Shown in pieces: positions 47,394 through 56,708 of a stretch of 64,000 nt of DNA (its first letter is position 1; every line of letters begins with the position of its first letter). The position numbers and the translations under genes were made by a program. The stretch spans positions 434,001-498,000 of the forward strand of contig NZ_JAEA01000001.1 of the NCBI RefSeq assembly GCF_000518665.1, in the 5' to 3' direction. The notes beneath the pieces are model-generated. The model made no database searches and had not been told where the DNA came from. It saw only the letters and a program-made list of their open reading frames with translations. This DNA comes from Microvirga flocculans ATCC BAA-817. Its GTDB lineage: Bacteria > Pseudomonadota > Alphaproteobacteria > Rhizobiales > Beijerinckiaceae.

Positions 47394-48485
47394 ATGATGA
47401 AGCGCATCGCATTGACTGCGGGCCTCGTGCTCGCGCTCGCCGCCTGCCAGGGCGAGAATCGCTCCACGCGCCATCTGGCGCCGATCCCGCCCTCCACCAT
47501 GGCGCTCATGTCCGCCAAGGGGATGTCGCCGGGCGATCCGATCCTCATGCGGGCCTACAAGAAGGAATCGGAGATCGAGGTCTGGAAGCGTGGCCGTGAC
47601 GGCAAATACGCACTGCTCAAGACCTATCCGATGTGCCGCTGGTCGGGCCAGCTCGGCCCGAAGATCCGCGAAGGGGACCGCCAGGCGCCGGAGGGGTTCT
47701 ATGCGATCACCCCGGCGCAGATGAATCCGAACTCCGCCTATTATCTGTCGTTCGATACGGGCTTCCCGAATGCCTACGACCGCGCCCATGGCCGCACGGG
47801 CGCGCACCTGATGGTGCACGGCTCGTGCTCGTCGAGCGGCTGCTTCGCCATGACGGACGAGGCCATCGCCGAGGTCTACGCGGTGGCCCGCGAGGCCTTC
47901 GCAGGAGGCCAGCGCAGCTTCCAGTTCCAGTCCTATCCGTTCCGGATGACGCCCGAGAACCTCGCCAAGCATCGCTACGATCCGAACATCGCCTTCTGGC
48001 AGAACCTCAAGGAGGGGTCGGATTATTTCGAGGTGGCGAAGCAGGAGCCGCAGGTCGGCGTGTCCGGCGGACGATATGCCTTCGGCGGCGATGCCTCCGT
48101 GATGACGGCGGTCGCCGAAAAACGGCAGCGGGATGAGCGGGAGATCGCGACGCTCGTGACCGGAGGGATGCAGCCGGTCAGGCTCGTCTACAGCGATGGC
48201 GGGCAGCATCAGAGCTTCCGCGAGGCGCTCTCAGGGGAACCCGGATCCGGCAATCGCCTCGGCGACGTGAGCAGGCCCGAGGCTATTGCCGCGGGGCCGC
48301 AGGAGATCCTGCTCGACGCGAATGGCAGGCCGAAGCAGACGTCCCGTCCGGCAGTGGCCTATACCTCGCAGAAGCCGGCGGCCGTTGTGCAACCTCAGGC
48401 CCCTTCCGCAGCGCGGACGGCGCAGCAGGCCGGCGGCGATGAGCGTTCGGTGCTCGACCGCATCAAAGGTCTGTTCGGCGGCTAG
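47394..48485 (+). CDS. L,D-transpeptidase (YkuD) family lipoprotein
   Basis: 363 residues from the first of two consecutive ATGs. Lipobox LAAC at about residues 16-19 followed by a YkuD domain of the murein-transpeptidase subfamily: the active-site block MVHGSCSSSGCFAMTDE holds the catalytic Cys with the upstream His. The C-terminal 130 residues are low-complexity (Pro/Ala/Gln-rich). Forms or cleaves peptidoglycan cross-links or attaches proteins to them. Convergent with the cysteine protease gene. Confidence 0.9.
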   Translation: MMKRIALTAGLVLALAACQGENRSTRHLAPIPPSTMALMSAKGMSPGDPILMRAYKKESEIEVWKRGRDGKYALLKTYPMCRWSGQLGPKIREGDRQAPEGFYAITPAQMNPNSAYYLSFDTGFPNAYDRAHGRTGAHLMVHGSCSSSGCFAMTDEAIAEVYAVAREAFAGGQRSFQFQSYPFRMTPENLAKHRYDPNIAFWQNLKEGSDYFEVAKQEPQVGVSGGRYAFGGDASVMTAVAEKRQRDEREIATLVTGGMQPVRLVYSDGGQHQSFREALSGEPGSGNRLGDVSRPEAIAAGPQEILLDANGRPKQTSRPAVAYTSQKPAAVVQPQAPSAARTAQQAGGDERSVLDRIKGLFGG

Positions 48486-48497
48486 AGCATCGCGCAC

Positions 48498-48515
48498 AAA
48501 GGGCAATGCCCTTTT
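48498..48515. terminator. Short intrinsic terminator between convergent genes
   Basis: AAAGGGC, loop AAT, GCCCTTT followed by another T (48498-48515). With A-rich and T-rich flanks it could serve both strands. The leading GCTAGAGCATCGCGC resembles rhizobial palindrome borders. Confidence 0.6.
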
Positions 48516-48529
48516 GAGCTCTGCGAGAT

Positions 48530-49195
48530 TCAACGTCCTGCAGTGACGGTCGGCGACGCGAACGCACCGCCGAGAGAGGCCCATTCCACGCCCTTGTCGC
48601 TTTCGCGCTTGATGTAGGTGTAGCCCGTCTGGTGCCACGGCAGGATGGCGTTGCGCTTGTTGTCCAGGATGAAGTCGCCCCGGTTGGTGCGCACCATCAT
48701 CACCGCATGGCCCGCGCCTTCCTCGTCGATGACGACGGTCATGCGCAGCGCCCGGCGTGGGAAACCGGCCTCGACGAGGTGCTTGCGCTTGAGGAGCTGG
48801 TAATCCTCGCAATCGCCATAGCCGTCCTCGGCGAGGTCCCAGATGTCCTCGACGCCCCAATGATCCATGTCGGTCTTCGGCTTGATCTGCGCATTCACCT
48901 GGCGGTTGATGCGCAGCAGCGTCTGCCAGTTGCGTGCGTTCAGGGCGATGGTTGCGGGCTCGGAGGCGTCGACGGCGCACTCCGCAGGGTTCTGCTCGCA
49001 GAAACGGACCCAGCCGAGGATCGGCTTGGCGGGACCGACCTGGGCCACGGGGTGGGCGGTCGTCGGCAAGGAGCCGGTGGGCTGCGCCTGGGAGCCGCCG
49101 GGGATCGCGGCGAGCATGGCGACAAAGCCGGCGAGACGGAGCACGGTCCCGAAAGAAGGACGAATGTTCAGAAGCCCGAAGAGAGGTTGCCGCAT
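48530..49195 (-). CDS. Periplasmic transglutaminase-like cysteine protease (BTLCP family)
   Basis: 221 residues. Signal peptide ending GGSQAQ; catalytic triad apparent as Cys in GYGDCEDYQLLKRKHL, His in GAGHAVMMVRTNRGD and Asp in FILDNKRN. Relatives include LapG, a protease that releases adhesins under c-di-GMP control, but most alphaproteobacterial copies are uncharacterised and the LapD partner is not seen here. Confidence 0.9.
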   Translation of the reverse strand: MRQPLFGLLNIRPSFGTVLRLAGFVAMLAAIPGGSQAQPTGSLPTTAHPVAQVGPAKPILGWVRFCEQNPAECAVDASEPATIALNARNWQTLLRINRQVNAQIKPKTDMDHWGVEDIWDLAEDGYGDCEDYQLLKRKHLVEAGFPRRALRMTVVIDEEGAGHAVMMVRTNRGDFILDNKRNAILPWHQTGYTYIKRESDKGVEWASLGGAFASPTVTAGR

Positions 49196-49355
49196 AGCCC
49201 CCGCCGCTGTGTCGTTAAGGTTTTGTTCATCAAAACTGACACAACGGCAGGGGAAGGCTCAAGCCAGAAGTTAAACAAGAGTTAACAGGTCGCACCCCGC
49301 TTCGTTCCGCAAGGCGCCGCCTGCCCGCCTGGGCCCGGTGTCGCAGGGCGTGCGG

Positions 49356-50384
49356 TCAGGCCAGTTGCAGGTCGATGCTGACCAGCTCGTGATCCGAGAT
49401 CGCCGCGCCGTCCGCATCGACGGCGCTCCAGGTCCGGCACCCGCTGACGGCGACACCGCGAGCGAATAGCCAGTCGAGCCGCGTGAAGGGCGCGCTCGGC
49501 GTTCCGTCCGGGCGCATGCGCTGCGTCGCCTGTCCGTCGTTGCAGGTGCTCCACGTGAACCCGGCCTCCGCCATTTCTGAAAACAGCGGCTCGACGGATT
49601 GGGGATCCTGGCAGGCCGCGCGCAGGGCGGCCGGTTCTGAGGGCAGCGCATCGGTGTTGAAGTCGCCGCCGATCACGGCCGGCGCATCGCCGATCCGCGT
49701 CCGCAGCGCATCCAGGAGCTGCCGCGTCTGGAGCGCGCGGCTCGCCGGCGTGCTGCGACTCTCCAGGTGAACCGAGACGACCCAGAGTGGAGACGGGGCC
49801 GCCGCAAGTCGCGCGGCGATCGCCATCCGTCCTCCCAGGCGGCGCTGGTCCGCGTCGCTGTTGCTGAACCACGTGGCGCCGTGATCGAGAGGAACGACGA
49901 AGGCATCCGCAAGGCGGCTTCGGCTCATGATCGCGTTGCCGTGCAGGCTGAGGGTGTTGCTCTGGCCCGCATGCCAGCGCATTTCCCGGCTGTCGCCGAG
50001 GCCCAGTTCCACGAACTCGACGGCGAAGGCGAAGCCCTGCTGCAAGGGTCCTGCGAGATCCTGCACCGTATGGCGGTTTCCCGAGCGCGCCATGCCGACA
50101 TCCATCTCCGACAGAAGCGTGACGTCCGCGGCAACGGTTTCGAGAAGGCGGCGCGAGGGGCGGTCGTACTTGCAGCGCTCCGCGTTCCAGGCCGCGATGC
50201 GGATCGTGGATCCGAACGGCACGGGAGAGGGCGGCGGAACGAGCTCGATCGCATGAAGGGCGGGAATGTGTCCCGCAATCGCATCGTGCGCTTGCCGGGT
50301 CGCGGGAGCCTGTCGTGCTGCGGCGAGCTCGGGGAGGGGAGTGGGCGGAAAGGCGGGGCAGGTTTGCAGAATGATGTCTCGCAT
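49356..50384 (-). CDS. Endonuclease/exonuclease/phosphatase (EEP) family protein
   Basis: 342 residues. EEP motifs: IRIAAWNAERCKYD (Asn and Glu metal ligands), VSVHLESRS, GGDFNTDA and the C-terminal SDHELV with catalytic His. The start ATG at 50384 is one of several; the first 55 residues are not conserved-looking. No signal peptide is clear. Could act on DNA, inositol phosphates or sphingolipids; its place next to phosphorus-scavenging genes favours a phosphoesterase but proves nothing. Confidence 0.82.
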   Translation of the reverse strand: MRDIILQTCPAFPPTPLPELAAARQAPATRQAHDAIAGHIPALHAIELVPPPSPVPFGSTIRIAAWNAERCKYDRPSRRLLETVAADVTLLSEMDVGMARSGNRHTVQDLAGPLQQGFAFAVEFVELGLGDSREMRWHAGQSNTLSLHGNAIMSRSRLADAFVVPLDHGATWFSNSDADQRRLGGRMAIAARLAAAPSPLWVVSVHLESRSTPASRALQTRQLLDALRTRIGDAPAVIGGDFNTDALPSEPAALRAACQDPQSVEPLFSEMAEAGFTWSTCNDGQATQRMRPDGTPSAPFTRLDWLFARGVAVSGCRTWSAVDADGAAISDHELVSIDLQLA

Positions 50385-50494
50385 GGCTCTGATGGAAATC
50401 GTGAACGGGGGCGACAATCGCCGGCGGGTTGCAGACATGCTTCCCGTGACGGCATGATGACATTTCATCGTTCAGGCATGCTGAATTTCTGCCG

Positions 50495-50534
50495 CTGTCA
50501 TGTTTGCGTCACGCAAACTTTGATGCGCTGTCAC
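50495..50534 (+). promoter_or_regulatory. Pho-box-like repeats upstream of ugpB
   Basis: CTGTCAT (50495-50501), GTTT, GCGTCAC (50506-50512) give the 7-4-7 form of a PhoB site; a third match CTGTCAC (50528-50534) is in register at two further 11-bp steps. About 60-100 bp upstream of ugpB. Confidence 0.65.
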
Positions 50535-50594
50535 CAAGCGGTTCTATCGAGGCTCGGTCAACGCCAGCCTCATGGCATGATTGAGAGATATCAC

Positions 50595-51929
50595 ATGAAC
50601 CGCTTTCTTCTCACGGGCGCGACAGCGCTCGCGCTTCTCTGCTCCGGTGCCGCACAGGCGCAGCAGCGCATCAAGATCGAGCTTTGGCAGGGCCTGACAG
50701 GCGATCTCGGCAGCGCCGTCGAGGAGGTCTGCCAGCGCTTCAACGACTCGCAGAAGGAATTCGAGATTTCCTGCCCGACGCAGGGCTCCTACGACTCGGC
50801 CGTTCAGAACGCCATCGCCGCGTTCCGCGCCAAGAAGCAGCCCACCATCGTGCAGGTGTTCGACGCCGGAACGCTCGATCTGATGCTCTCCGAAGCCTTC
50901 GTTCCCGCGCGCAAGCTGATGGAAGAGAACGGCTACAAGATCGACTGGACGAACTACTTCCCCGGCATCGCCAACTACTACGCCAATTCGAAGGGCGAGC
51001 TTTACTCTTTCCCCTTCAACTCCTCGAGCGCCCTGTTCTACTGGAACAAGGACGCCTTCGCGAAAATCGGCAAGACGGAAGCGCCGAAGACCTGGCAGGA
51101 AGTGGAAGCGTTCGCCCGTGCGCTGAAATCCGCTGGCTATGAATGCCCGATGGCGATCAACTACGATACGTGGACGCTGCTGGAGCAGTTCTCCGCCATC
51201 CATGGCGAGCCGATCGCCACTAAGGACAACGGCTATGGCGGCCTCGATGCCGAGCTGGTGATCAACAAGACCAAGTTCGTCGACTACATCAAGTTCATGA
51301 AGAAGGGCCTGGACGAGGGCCTGTTCAAGATCAAGCTGCCGGAGACGGGCGCCAACATCGTGCAGGCCTTCGCCTCGGGCGAGTGCCAGATGACGATGAC
51401 CTCCGTCGCCGATCACGGCACCGTCGGCAAGACCGCCAAGCCCGAGATGAAGTGGTCGGTGGCCATGCTCCCGGTCATGGAAGGCACCAAGCGTCTCAAC
51501 TCCCTGGTGGGCGGCGCTTCTCTGTGGGTGCTCAACGGCAAGTCGAAGGACGAGTACCGCGCTGCGGCCGCATTCCTGAACTTCATCGCCAAGCCCGAAT
51601 CCGAGCTCTTCTGGTCGACCCGCACCGGCTATATTCCGGTCACGAAGACGGGCTTCCAGCACCTGAAGGAACAGGGCTTCTACGACAAGCCGCAATACAA
51701 GGGCCGTGAGATCGCCCTCGAGTCCCTGACGGCCAGCGAGGTCACGCCCGTAAGCCGCGGCATCCGCCTCGGCGGATTCATCCAGATCCGCAAGGAAATG
51801 CGCGACGCTCTGTCCGATATCTTCGCGGGCAAGGTTTCGGTCGAGGACGGCATCAACGCCGCCGTCGAGCGCTCCAACGCGGTCCTGCGCCGCTTCGAGA
51901 AGACCTACGCGGGCAAGCAGCTTCTCTGA
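50595..51929 (+). CDS. ugpB: sn-Glycerol-3-phosphate ABC transporter substrate-binding protein
   Basis: 444 residues. Signal peptide ending GAAQAQ, then a large periplasmic binding protein with UgpB-like features (IELWQGLTGDLGSAVEEVCQ, QGSYDSAVQNAIAAFRAKKQP, PFNSSSALFYWNKDAF, YIPVTKTGFQ). Delivers glycerol-3-phosphate or its diesters. GAGAGAT lies near the ATG. First gene of ugpBAEC; a stem-loop follows it. Confidence 0.94.
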   Translation: MNRFLLTGATALALLCSGAAQAQQRIKIELWQGLTGDLGSAVEEVCQRFNDSQKEFEISCPTQGSYDSAVQNAIAAFRAKKQPTIVQVFDAGTLDLMLSEAFVPARKLMEENGYKIDWTNYFPGIANYYANSKGELYSFPFNSSSALFYWNKDAFAKIGKTEAPKTWQEVEAFARALKSAGYECPMAINYDTWTLLEQFSAIHGEPIATKDNGYGGLDAELVINKTKFVDYIKFMKKGLDEGLFKIKLPETGANIVQAFASGECQMTMTSVADHGTVGKTAKPEMKWSVAMLPVMEGTKRLNSLVGGASLWVLNGKSKDEYRAAAAFLNFIAKPESELFWSTRTGYIPVTKTGFQHLKEQGFYDKPQYKGREIALESLTASEVTPVSRGIRLGGFIQIRKEMRDALSDIFAGKVSVEDGINAAVERSNAVLRRFEKTYAGKQLL

Positions 51930-51955
51930 TCGCAACAAAGCCGCTGAGGCTCCTG

Positions 51956-51979
51956 CCGGCGCGCTTCCAGGCGCGCCGG
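51956..51979. other. Intercistronic hairpin after ugpB
   Basis: CCGGCGCGC at 51956-51964 pairs with GCGCGCCGG at 51971-51979 (loop TTCCAG), with no T-run. Likely stabilises ugpB mRNA relative to the membrane genes. Confidence 0.75.
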
Positions 51980-52030
51980 TTCACCACTGGTTCGGCCGGA
52001 TCGTCGCTCCGGCTCGGGGAATGTTCTTTC

Positions 52031-52915
52031 ATGGATCGGCGTGCAGTCTACAAGACAGCCTGGATCGGCGGCCTTCTTCTGGCTCCGCAGCTTCTGCTGG
52101 TGTTCACGTTCTTCTACTGGCCGACAGGCGCGGCCCTGTTCTGGGCTTTCACTCTGGAGCGGCCCTGGGGCGGCGGAAACGAGTTTGCGGGCCTCGACAA
52201 TTTCCGCATGGTGTTCTCCGATACGGCGTATTGGGGCGCCGTGTGGCGCAGCATGGTCTTCGCGCTCGGCAGCACGGCTCTCGCCATGGGTCTCGCGTTG
52301 CTCTTCGCGCTCTTCTGCGACCGCCAGCTGCGGGGCTACAAGGCCTACCAGACCATGCTGATCTGGCCCTACGCGGTGGCTGCTCCGGCCGCGGGCGTCG
52401 CGTTCCGCTTCCTGTTCGCGCCGGAGGCCGGTGTCTTCGCAGCCTTGAACAAGATTCATCCCGATTTCTGGAACCCGTCGGTCAACGGTTTCCATGCGAT
52501 GATCCTCATCGTCGTCGCCTATTCATGGAAGTACCTCGCCTATAACTTCATCTTCTTCCTGGCTGCCCTGCAATCGATCCCGCGCGCGCTCATCGAGGCG
52601 TCGGCGATGGACGGATCGGGTCCGTTGCGGCGCATGTGGGACATCCAGCTGCCGCTCCTGGCCCCGACGATGTTCTTCCTGCTCGTCATCAACATCACGG
52701 ACAGCTTCGTCGATTCCTTCGGCATCATCGATCTGACGACGCATGGCGGACCGTCCAAGGCGACGACGCTTATGGTCTACAAGATCTATTTCGACGGCTT
52801 CAAAGGGCTCGATTATTCCGGCGCGGCTGCGCAGTCCATCGTCCTGATGCTCCTCGTCATGGCGCTCACCTTCGTCCAGTTCCGCTTCATCGAGCGGCGC
52901 GTGCACTACCGGTAA
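52031..52915 (+). CDS. ugpA: Glycerol-3-phosphate ABC transporter permease UgpA
   Basis: 294-residue MalF-type inner-membrane permease with six hydrophobic segments and the coupling motif EASAMDGSGPLRRMWDIQLPLL that docks to the ATPase. Starts at the ATG at 52031, giving MDRRAVYKTAWIGG. Twelve bases before ugpE. Confidence 0.95.
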   Translation: MDRRAVYKTAWIGGLLLAPQLLLVFTFFYWPTGAALFWAFTLERPWGGGNEFAGLDNFRMVFSDTAYWGAVWRSMVFALGSTALAMGLALLFALFCDRQLRGYKAYQTMLIWPYAVAAPAAGVAFRFLFAPEAGVFAALNKIHPDFWNPSVNGFHAMILIVVAYSWKYLAYNFIFFLAALQSIPRALIEASAMDGSGPLRRMWDIQLPLLAPTMFFLLVINITDSFVDSFGIIDLTTHGGPSKATTLMVYKIYFDGFKGLDYSGAAAQSIVLMLLVMALTFVQFRFIERRVHYR

Positions 52916-52926
52916 GGAGATCAGCG

Positions 52927-53859
52927 ATGATCGAGCGGACCCCTGTCCTCAACTTCGTGACCCATGCCGTGCTGCTCGTCGGGCTCGCCATTGCCTTCGT
53001 GCCCATGTGGCTCGTTTTCGTGGCGGCCACGCTCTCCCTGCAGGAGATCAACACGCCGCCGATCAGCCTGCTGCCCGGCAGCCATCTCTGGGAGAACCTC
53101 GCCGAGGCCTGGGCGCGCGCCGATCTCGGCGTCAAGCTCACCAACAGCCTCATCATGTCCGTCGCCGTGGCGGCTGGAAAGATCGCGCTCGCCTCGATCA
53201 CGGCATTCGCCCTCGTCTTCTTCCGCTTCCCGGGACGCATGGCCGCATTCTGGCTGATCTTCATCACCCTGATGCTGCCTCTCGAGGTGCGCATCGTCCC
53301 CACCTATGCGGTGGCGGCCAATGTGTTCTCTCCCTACCAGACGATCCTCGACGTGACGGGTTTCTCCTGGCTCTGGCAGCAGCTGACCGGCACGGAGCTC
53401 GCCCTCGAGTGGAACCTGCTCAACTCCTATACCGGCCTCATTCTGCCGCTCGTCGCGACGGCCACGGGCACCTTCCTCTACCGGCAGTTCTTCCTGACCG
53501 TGCCGGAGGAACTCATGGAAGCGGCCAAGATGGACGGCGCGGGTCCCTTGCGGTTCTTCCGTGAGATCCTGATGCCGCTCTCGATCACGAACATGGCGGC
53601 GCTCTTCACCATCATGTTCATCTATGCCTGGAACCAGTATCTCTGGCCGCTTCTCATCACCACGGACCGCACCCACCGCGGCACGGCCGTGATGGCCCTT
53701 CGTCAGCTCATTCCGATGAGCGGCGATTCAACCGGCGGCGGCGTTCCCGATTGGAACGTCGCCATGGCAGGCTGCCTGATCGTGGTAGCGCCGGCGCTCC
53801 TCGTGGTGGCCCTGATGCAGCGCTTCTTCGTGCGCGGCCTCATTGCCAGCGACAAATAA
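52927..53859 (+). CDS. ugpE: Glycerol-3-phosphate ABC transporter permease UgpE
   Basis: 310-residue MalG-type permease; coupling motif [22 protein letters not shown]. The ATG at 52927 has AGGAG 6 nt upstream. It is longer than UgpE of E. coli owing to an extra loop (around [20 protein letters not shown]), common in alphaproteobacterial versions. Confidence 0.95.
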   Translation: MIERTPVLNFVTHAVLLVGLAIAFVPMWLVFVAATLSLQEINTPPISLLPGSHLWENLAEAWARADLGVKLTNSLIMSVAVAAGKIALASITAFALVFFRFPGRMAAFWLIFITLMLPLEVRIVPTYAVAANVFSPYQTILDVTGFSWLWQQLTGTELALEWNLLNSYTGLILPLVATATGTFLYRQFFLTVPEELMEAAKMDGAGPLRFFREILMPLSITNMAALFTIMFIYAWNQYLWPLLITTDRTHRGTAVMALRQLIPMSGDSTGGGVPDWNVAMAGCLIVVAPALLVVALMQRFFVRGLIASDK

Positions 53860-53884
53860 CCTTTCATCGAACGGAGGCTTTCAC

Positions 53885-54976
53885 ATGGCCGATATCGACA
53901 TTCGCAGCGTCCGCAAGGCTTATGGCAAGAACCAGGTCGTCCATGGCGTGGATCTCTCGATCCGCTCCGGCGAGTTCGTTGTTATTCTGGGCCCCTCGGG
54001 ATGCGGAAAATCGACGCTTCTGCGCATGATCGCAGGGCTCGAAGCCATTACGGAGGGCGAGATCGCCATCGCGGGCGATGTGGTCAATGCCATGGAGCCG
54101 CGCGAGCGCGGCTGCGCCATGGTGTTCCAGAACTATGCGCTCTATCCGCATATGACGGTGGCCGACAATATCGGCTACGGCCTGAAGGTTGCGGGCCTCT
54201 CCAAGCCCGAGCGCAGGGCGCGGGTCGAAACCGTCGCGAAGTCCCTCGGATTGTCGGATTATCTCGACCGCAAGCCAGGTCAGCTTTCCGGCGGCCAGCG
54301 CCAGCGCGTGGCCATGGGCCGCGCCATGATCCGCGAGCCGAAGGTCTTCCTGTTCGACGAGCCGCTCTCCAACCTCGACGCCAAGCTGCGCGTGCAGATG
54401 CGCATCGAGATCCGCAAGCTCCACAACCGCCTTGGCACCACATCCGTTTTCGTCACGCACGATCAGGTCGAGGCGATGACGCTGGCGGATCGCGTCGTGG
54501 TCATGAACGGCGGGCATATCGAGCAGGTCGGGACGCCGGAGGAGATCTACCGTAATCCGGCGAGCCGCTTCGTCGCAGGCTTCATCGGCTCTCCGCCCAT
54601 GAACCTGTTCGAAGGCCGAGTTACGGGACCGGGCGAGGTGGAGGCGCAGGGCATTGTGCTCTCCGTTCCGCATGCGGGGCTCGCCCGGGGCCAGGCTGTC
54701 ACCGTCGGCATTCGCCCGGAGGAGGTTCTGCTCGGCGCTGCGGGATCGAATACGGCATCCATCGATGTGGATTTCCGCGAAGAGCTCGGCTCCGTGCGCC
54801 TGCTGCACGGGCAGGTCGCGGGAGCCGATTTCGTGATCCAGGTTCCGGCGACGACCGCTGGGCCGAAGGTCGGCCATTTTTCGTTCGAGGTGCCCGCGCG
54901 GGCCGTCCATCTCTTCGATGCCGAAACCGGAATGCGCATCGATCCCGTGGCTGGCGGCATCCGGGCCGCCGCCTGA
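53885..54976 (+). CDS. ugpC: Glycerol-3-phosphate ABC transporter ATPase UgpC
   Basis: 363-residue MalK-type ATPase: Walker [10 protein letters not shown], signature [14 protein letters not shown], Walker B VFLFDEP, switch His in [11 protein letters not shown], and a C-terminal TOBE-like regulatory domain. GGAGG precedes the ATG. Energises UgpAE. Confidence 0.95.
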   Translation: MADIDIRSVRKAYGKNQVVHGVDLSIRSGEFVVILGPSGCGKSTLLRMIAGLEAITEGEIAIAGDVVNAMEPRERGCAMVFQNYALYPHMTVADNIGYGLKVAGLSKPERRARVETVAKSLGLSDYLDRKPGQLSGGQRQRVAMGRAMIREPKVFLFDEPLSNLDAKLRVQMRIEIRKLHNRLGTTSVFVTHDQVEAMTLADRVVVMNGGHIEQVGTPEEIYRNPASRFVAGFIGSPPMNLFEGRVTGPGEVEAQGIVLSVPHAGLARGQAVTVGIRPEEVLLGAAGSNTASIDVDFREELGSVRLLHGQVAGADFVIQVPATTAGPKVGHFSFEVPARAVHLFDAETGMRIDPVAGGIRAAA

Positions 54977-55005
54977 CAGATTGTCTTTGAAGAGGAGCTT
55001 TCTCA

Positions 55006-55923
55006 ATGTCTCGAAACGTTCTCGGCACCGGCATCTCCGCGAAGCCCGGCAAGCCCGATCTCAGCGAATTCGCGCGCAATCTCGATCAATGCCAGGCCTT
55101 CGGCGTGGAAACGATTGAGCTCCCGACCTTCGACCTGGATTTGGTCGTCGGCGGCCGGATCCGCAGGGATCAGCTCGCCGCGCTCAAGGCGATCTGCGCG
55201 GGCCGTGATGTGATCTATACGGTCCACGGGCCGCTCGCCATCAACTTCTTCGATGCGCCGTTCCGCAACCGGCGTCACTTCGACGTGCTCCAGGCCTCGC
55301 TGGAGATCGCGGGGGAACTCGGCGCGGTTCATTACGTCATGCATTCCGGCCTGATCGGCGTGATGCAGCATGACGGCCTCGAGGAAGCCTACGCCCGCCA
55401 GCGGGAATGGCTCGTCCGAGCCGGAGACGTTGCCCGCCAGCACAGCGTGATCCTCTGCGTCGAGAACCTGTTCGGCGGCTACGAGGGCAAGGTCCATGCG
55501 GCCAGCCCCTCGCGGCTCGCCCGCGAGCTCGCCGCCGTCGATCACAGCCATGTCATGGCGACGCTGGATTTCAGCCACGCCTATCTGAATCTCTCCTTTA
55601 CGGGCGGGGACCTGGTGTCGGAATGCGCGGCGCTCGCGCCCTTCGCCAAGCACCTGCATGTGCACGATTCCTTCGGGCGTCAGGACGATATCTGGATGTT
55701 CACGCAGGGCGAGCGTTTGGCCTATGGCCATGGCGACCTCCATCTGCCGGTCGGCTGGGGCGACATCCCGTGGGATGCCCTGATGGCATCCTGCATCTTC
55801 CCCCAGGGCGTGGTGTTCAACATCGAGCTGCAGGACCGCTACTGGCATGTAGGCCAGGATTGCGTCGATGCGACGAAAGCCCTGGCCGCCAAGGCCCGCA
55901 CGGCTCTGGCCGCAGCAGCCTGA
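55006..55923 (+). CDS. Sugar phosphate isomerase/epimerase-type TIM barrel in the ugp operon
   Basis: 305 residues of the AP-endonuclease-2/xylose isomerase barrel. Likely metal-site motifs: YTVHGPLAINFF, HYVMHSGLIG, ILCVENLFGG, ATLDFSHAYLN, HLHVHDSFGRQDD and FNIELQDRYW. The ATG follows GAGGAG. It occupies the position where many ugp operons have ugpQ, the glycerophosphodiester phosphodiesterase, so it may process the imported diester. That role is inference; the fold also covers epimerases and endonuclease IV-like enzymes. Confidence 0.82.
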   Translation: MSRNVLGTGISAKPGKPDLSEFARNLDQCQAFGVETIELPTFDLDLVVGGRIRRDQLAALKAICAGRDVIYTVHGPLAINFFDAPFRNRRHFDVLQASLEIAGELGAVHYVMHSGLIGVMQHDGLEEAYARQREWLVRAGDVARQHSVILCVENLFGGYEGKVHAASPSRLARELAAVDHSHVMATLDFSHAYLNLSFTGGDLVSECAALAPFAKHLHVHDSFGRQDDIWMFTQGERLAYGHGDLHLPVGWGDIPWDALMASCIFPQGVVFNIELQDRYWHVGQDCVDATKALAAKARTALAAAA

Positions 55924-55953
55924 CTCTTTCGGCCATAAGCTCTAAGATCGCTG

Positions 55954-55979
55954 GCGCCGCGGCCTCCCTGCCGCGGCGC
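55954..55979. other. Strong hairpin at the end of the ugp operon
   Basis: GCGCCGCGG at 55954-55962 pairs with CCGCGGCGC at 55971-55979. The following sequence is pyrimidine-rich but lacks a clean T-run, so it may be a weak terminator or an mRNA end stabiliser. Confidence 0.6.
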
Positions 55980-56015
55980 GCTCTCATTTCTCCTTTGGTC
56001 CGTCCGTCCTTCCCC

Positions 56016-56708
56016 ATGCCCCTTCCTCGTTATGCGCTTTACTTCACGCCCCGGCCCGGCTCGGAGCTGGCTCGCCTCGGCGCGGCCGTGCTTGGATACG
56101 ACTGCCATACGGGTGCCGCGGTCGAGCAGCCCATGCTTCCGGAAATTGCTCCCGACGAGCTCCACTCCTGCACCGCCGATCCGCGCCGCTACGGTTTCCA
56201 TGGCACGCTCAAGGCCCCGTTCACGCTGGCCGAGGGCTGCACCCTCGATGCGCTCAAGAACGCCCTGCGCGCCTTTGCAGCCGAATGGCCCGCATTCGAT
56301 GCGGGAACCGTATCGCCGCGCCGGCTCGGCCGGTTCATCGCGTTCACGCCGGATGCACCATCGGCAAACCTGCAGATCTTGGCTGCGGAATGCGTTGCGG
56401 CTTTCGACCGGTTCCGGGCTCCGCTCTCCGACGCGGACCGGCAGCGCCGCGCGCCGCAAGGCCTGTCGCCGCGCCAGAAGGCTCTGCTGGAACGCTGGGG
56501 CTATCCCTATGTTTTCGATCAGTTCCGCTTCCATATGACCTTGAGCGGAGCCCTGCCGGAGGAGCGCCTCGATGCATGGCGCGATGGCCTCGCGCGCTTT
56601 GCCGGTACACAGCCGCTCGTCATCGATGCGTTGACGCTTCTCGCGCAGCCGAGCCCCGATGCCAGATTTCGGGTCGTTGCACGATATGATCTGGGAGGAC
56701 AACCATGA
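56016..56708 (+). CDS. DUF1045 phosphonate-associated protein (2H phosphoesterase-like)
   Basis: 230 residues. Two H-x-T motifs (FHGTLKAPF near residue 67 and FHMTLSGAL near 175) place it in the 2H phosphoesterase superfamily. DUF1045 genes commonly sit in phosphonate loci. Its last codons overlap the acetyltransferase start in an ATGA, so the two are coupled. May hydrolyse a cyclic phosphate made in the C-P lyase pathway; this is inferred from family and context. Confidence 0.85.
   Translation: MPLPRYALYFTPRPGSELARLGAAVLGYDCHTGAAVEQPMLPEIAPDELHSCTADPRRYGFHGTLKAPFTLAEGCTLDALKNALRAFAAEWPAFDAGTVSPRRLGRFIAFTPDAPSANLQILAAECVAAFDRFRAPLSDADRQRRAPQGLSPRQKALLERWGYPYVFDQFRFHMTLSGALPEERLDAWRDGLARFAGTQPLVIDALTLLAQPSPDARFRVVARYDLGGQP

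Noticed and set aside
49767-50594. Long in-frame extension upstream of ugpB
   Set aside because: The signal peptide and ribosome site begin at 50595; the extension overlaps the EEP gene on the other strand and reads as non-coding.
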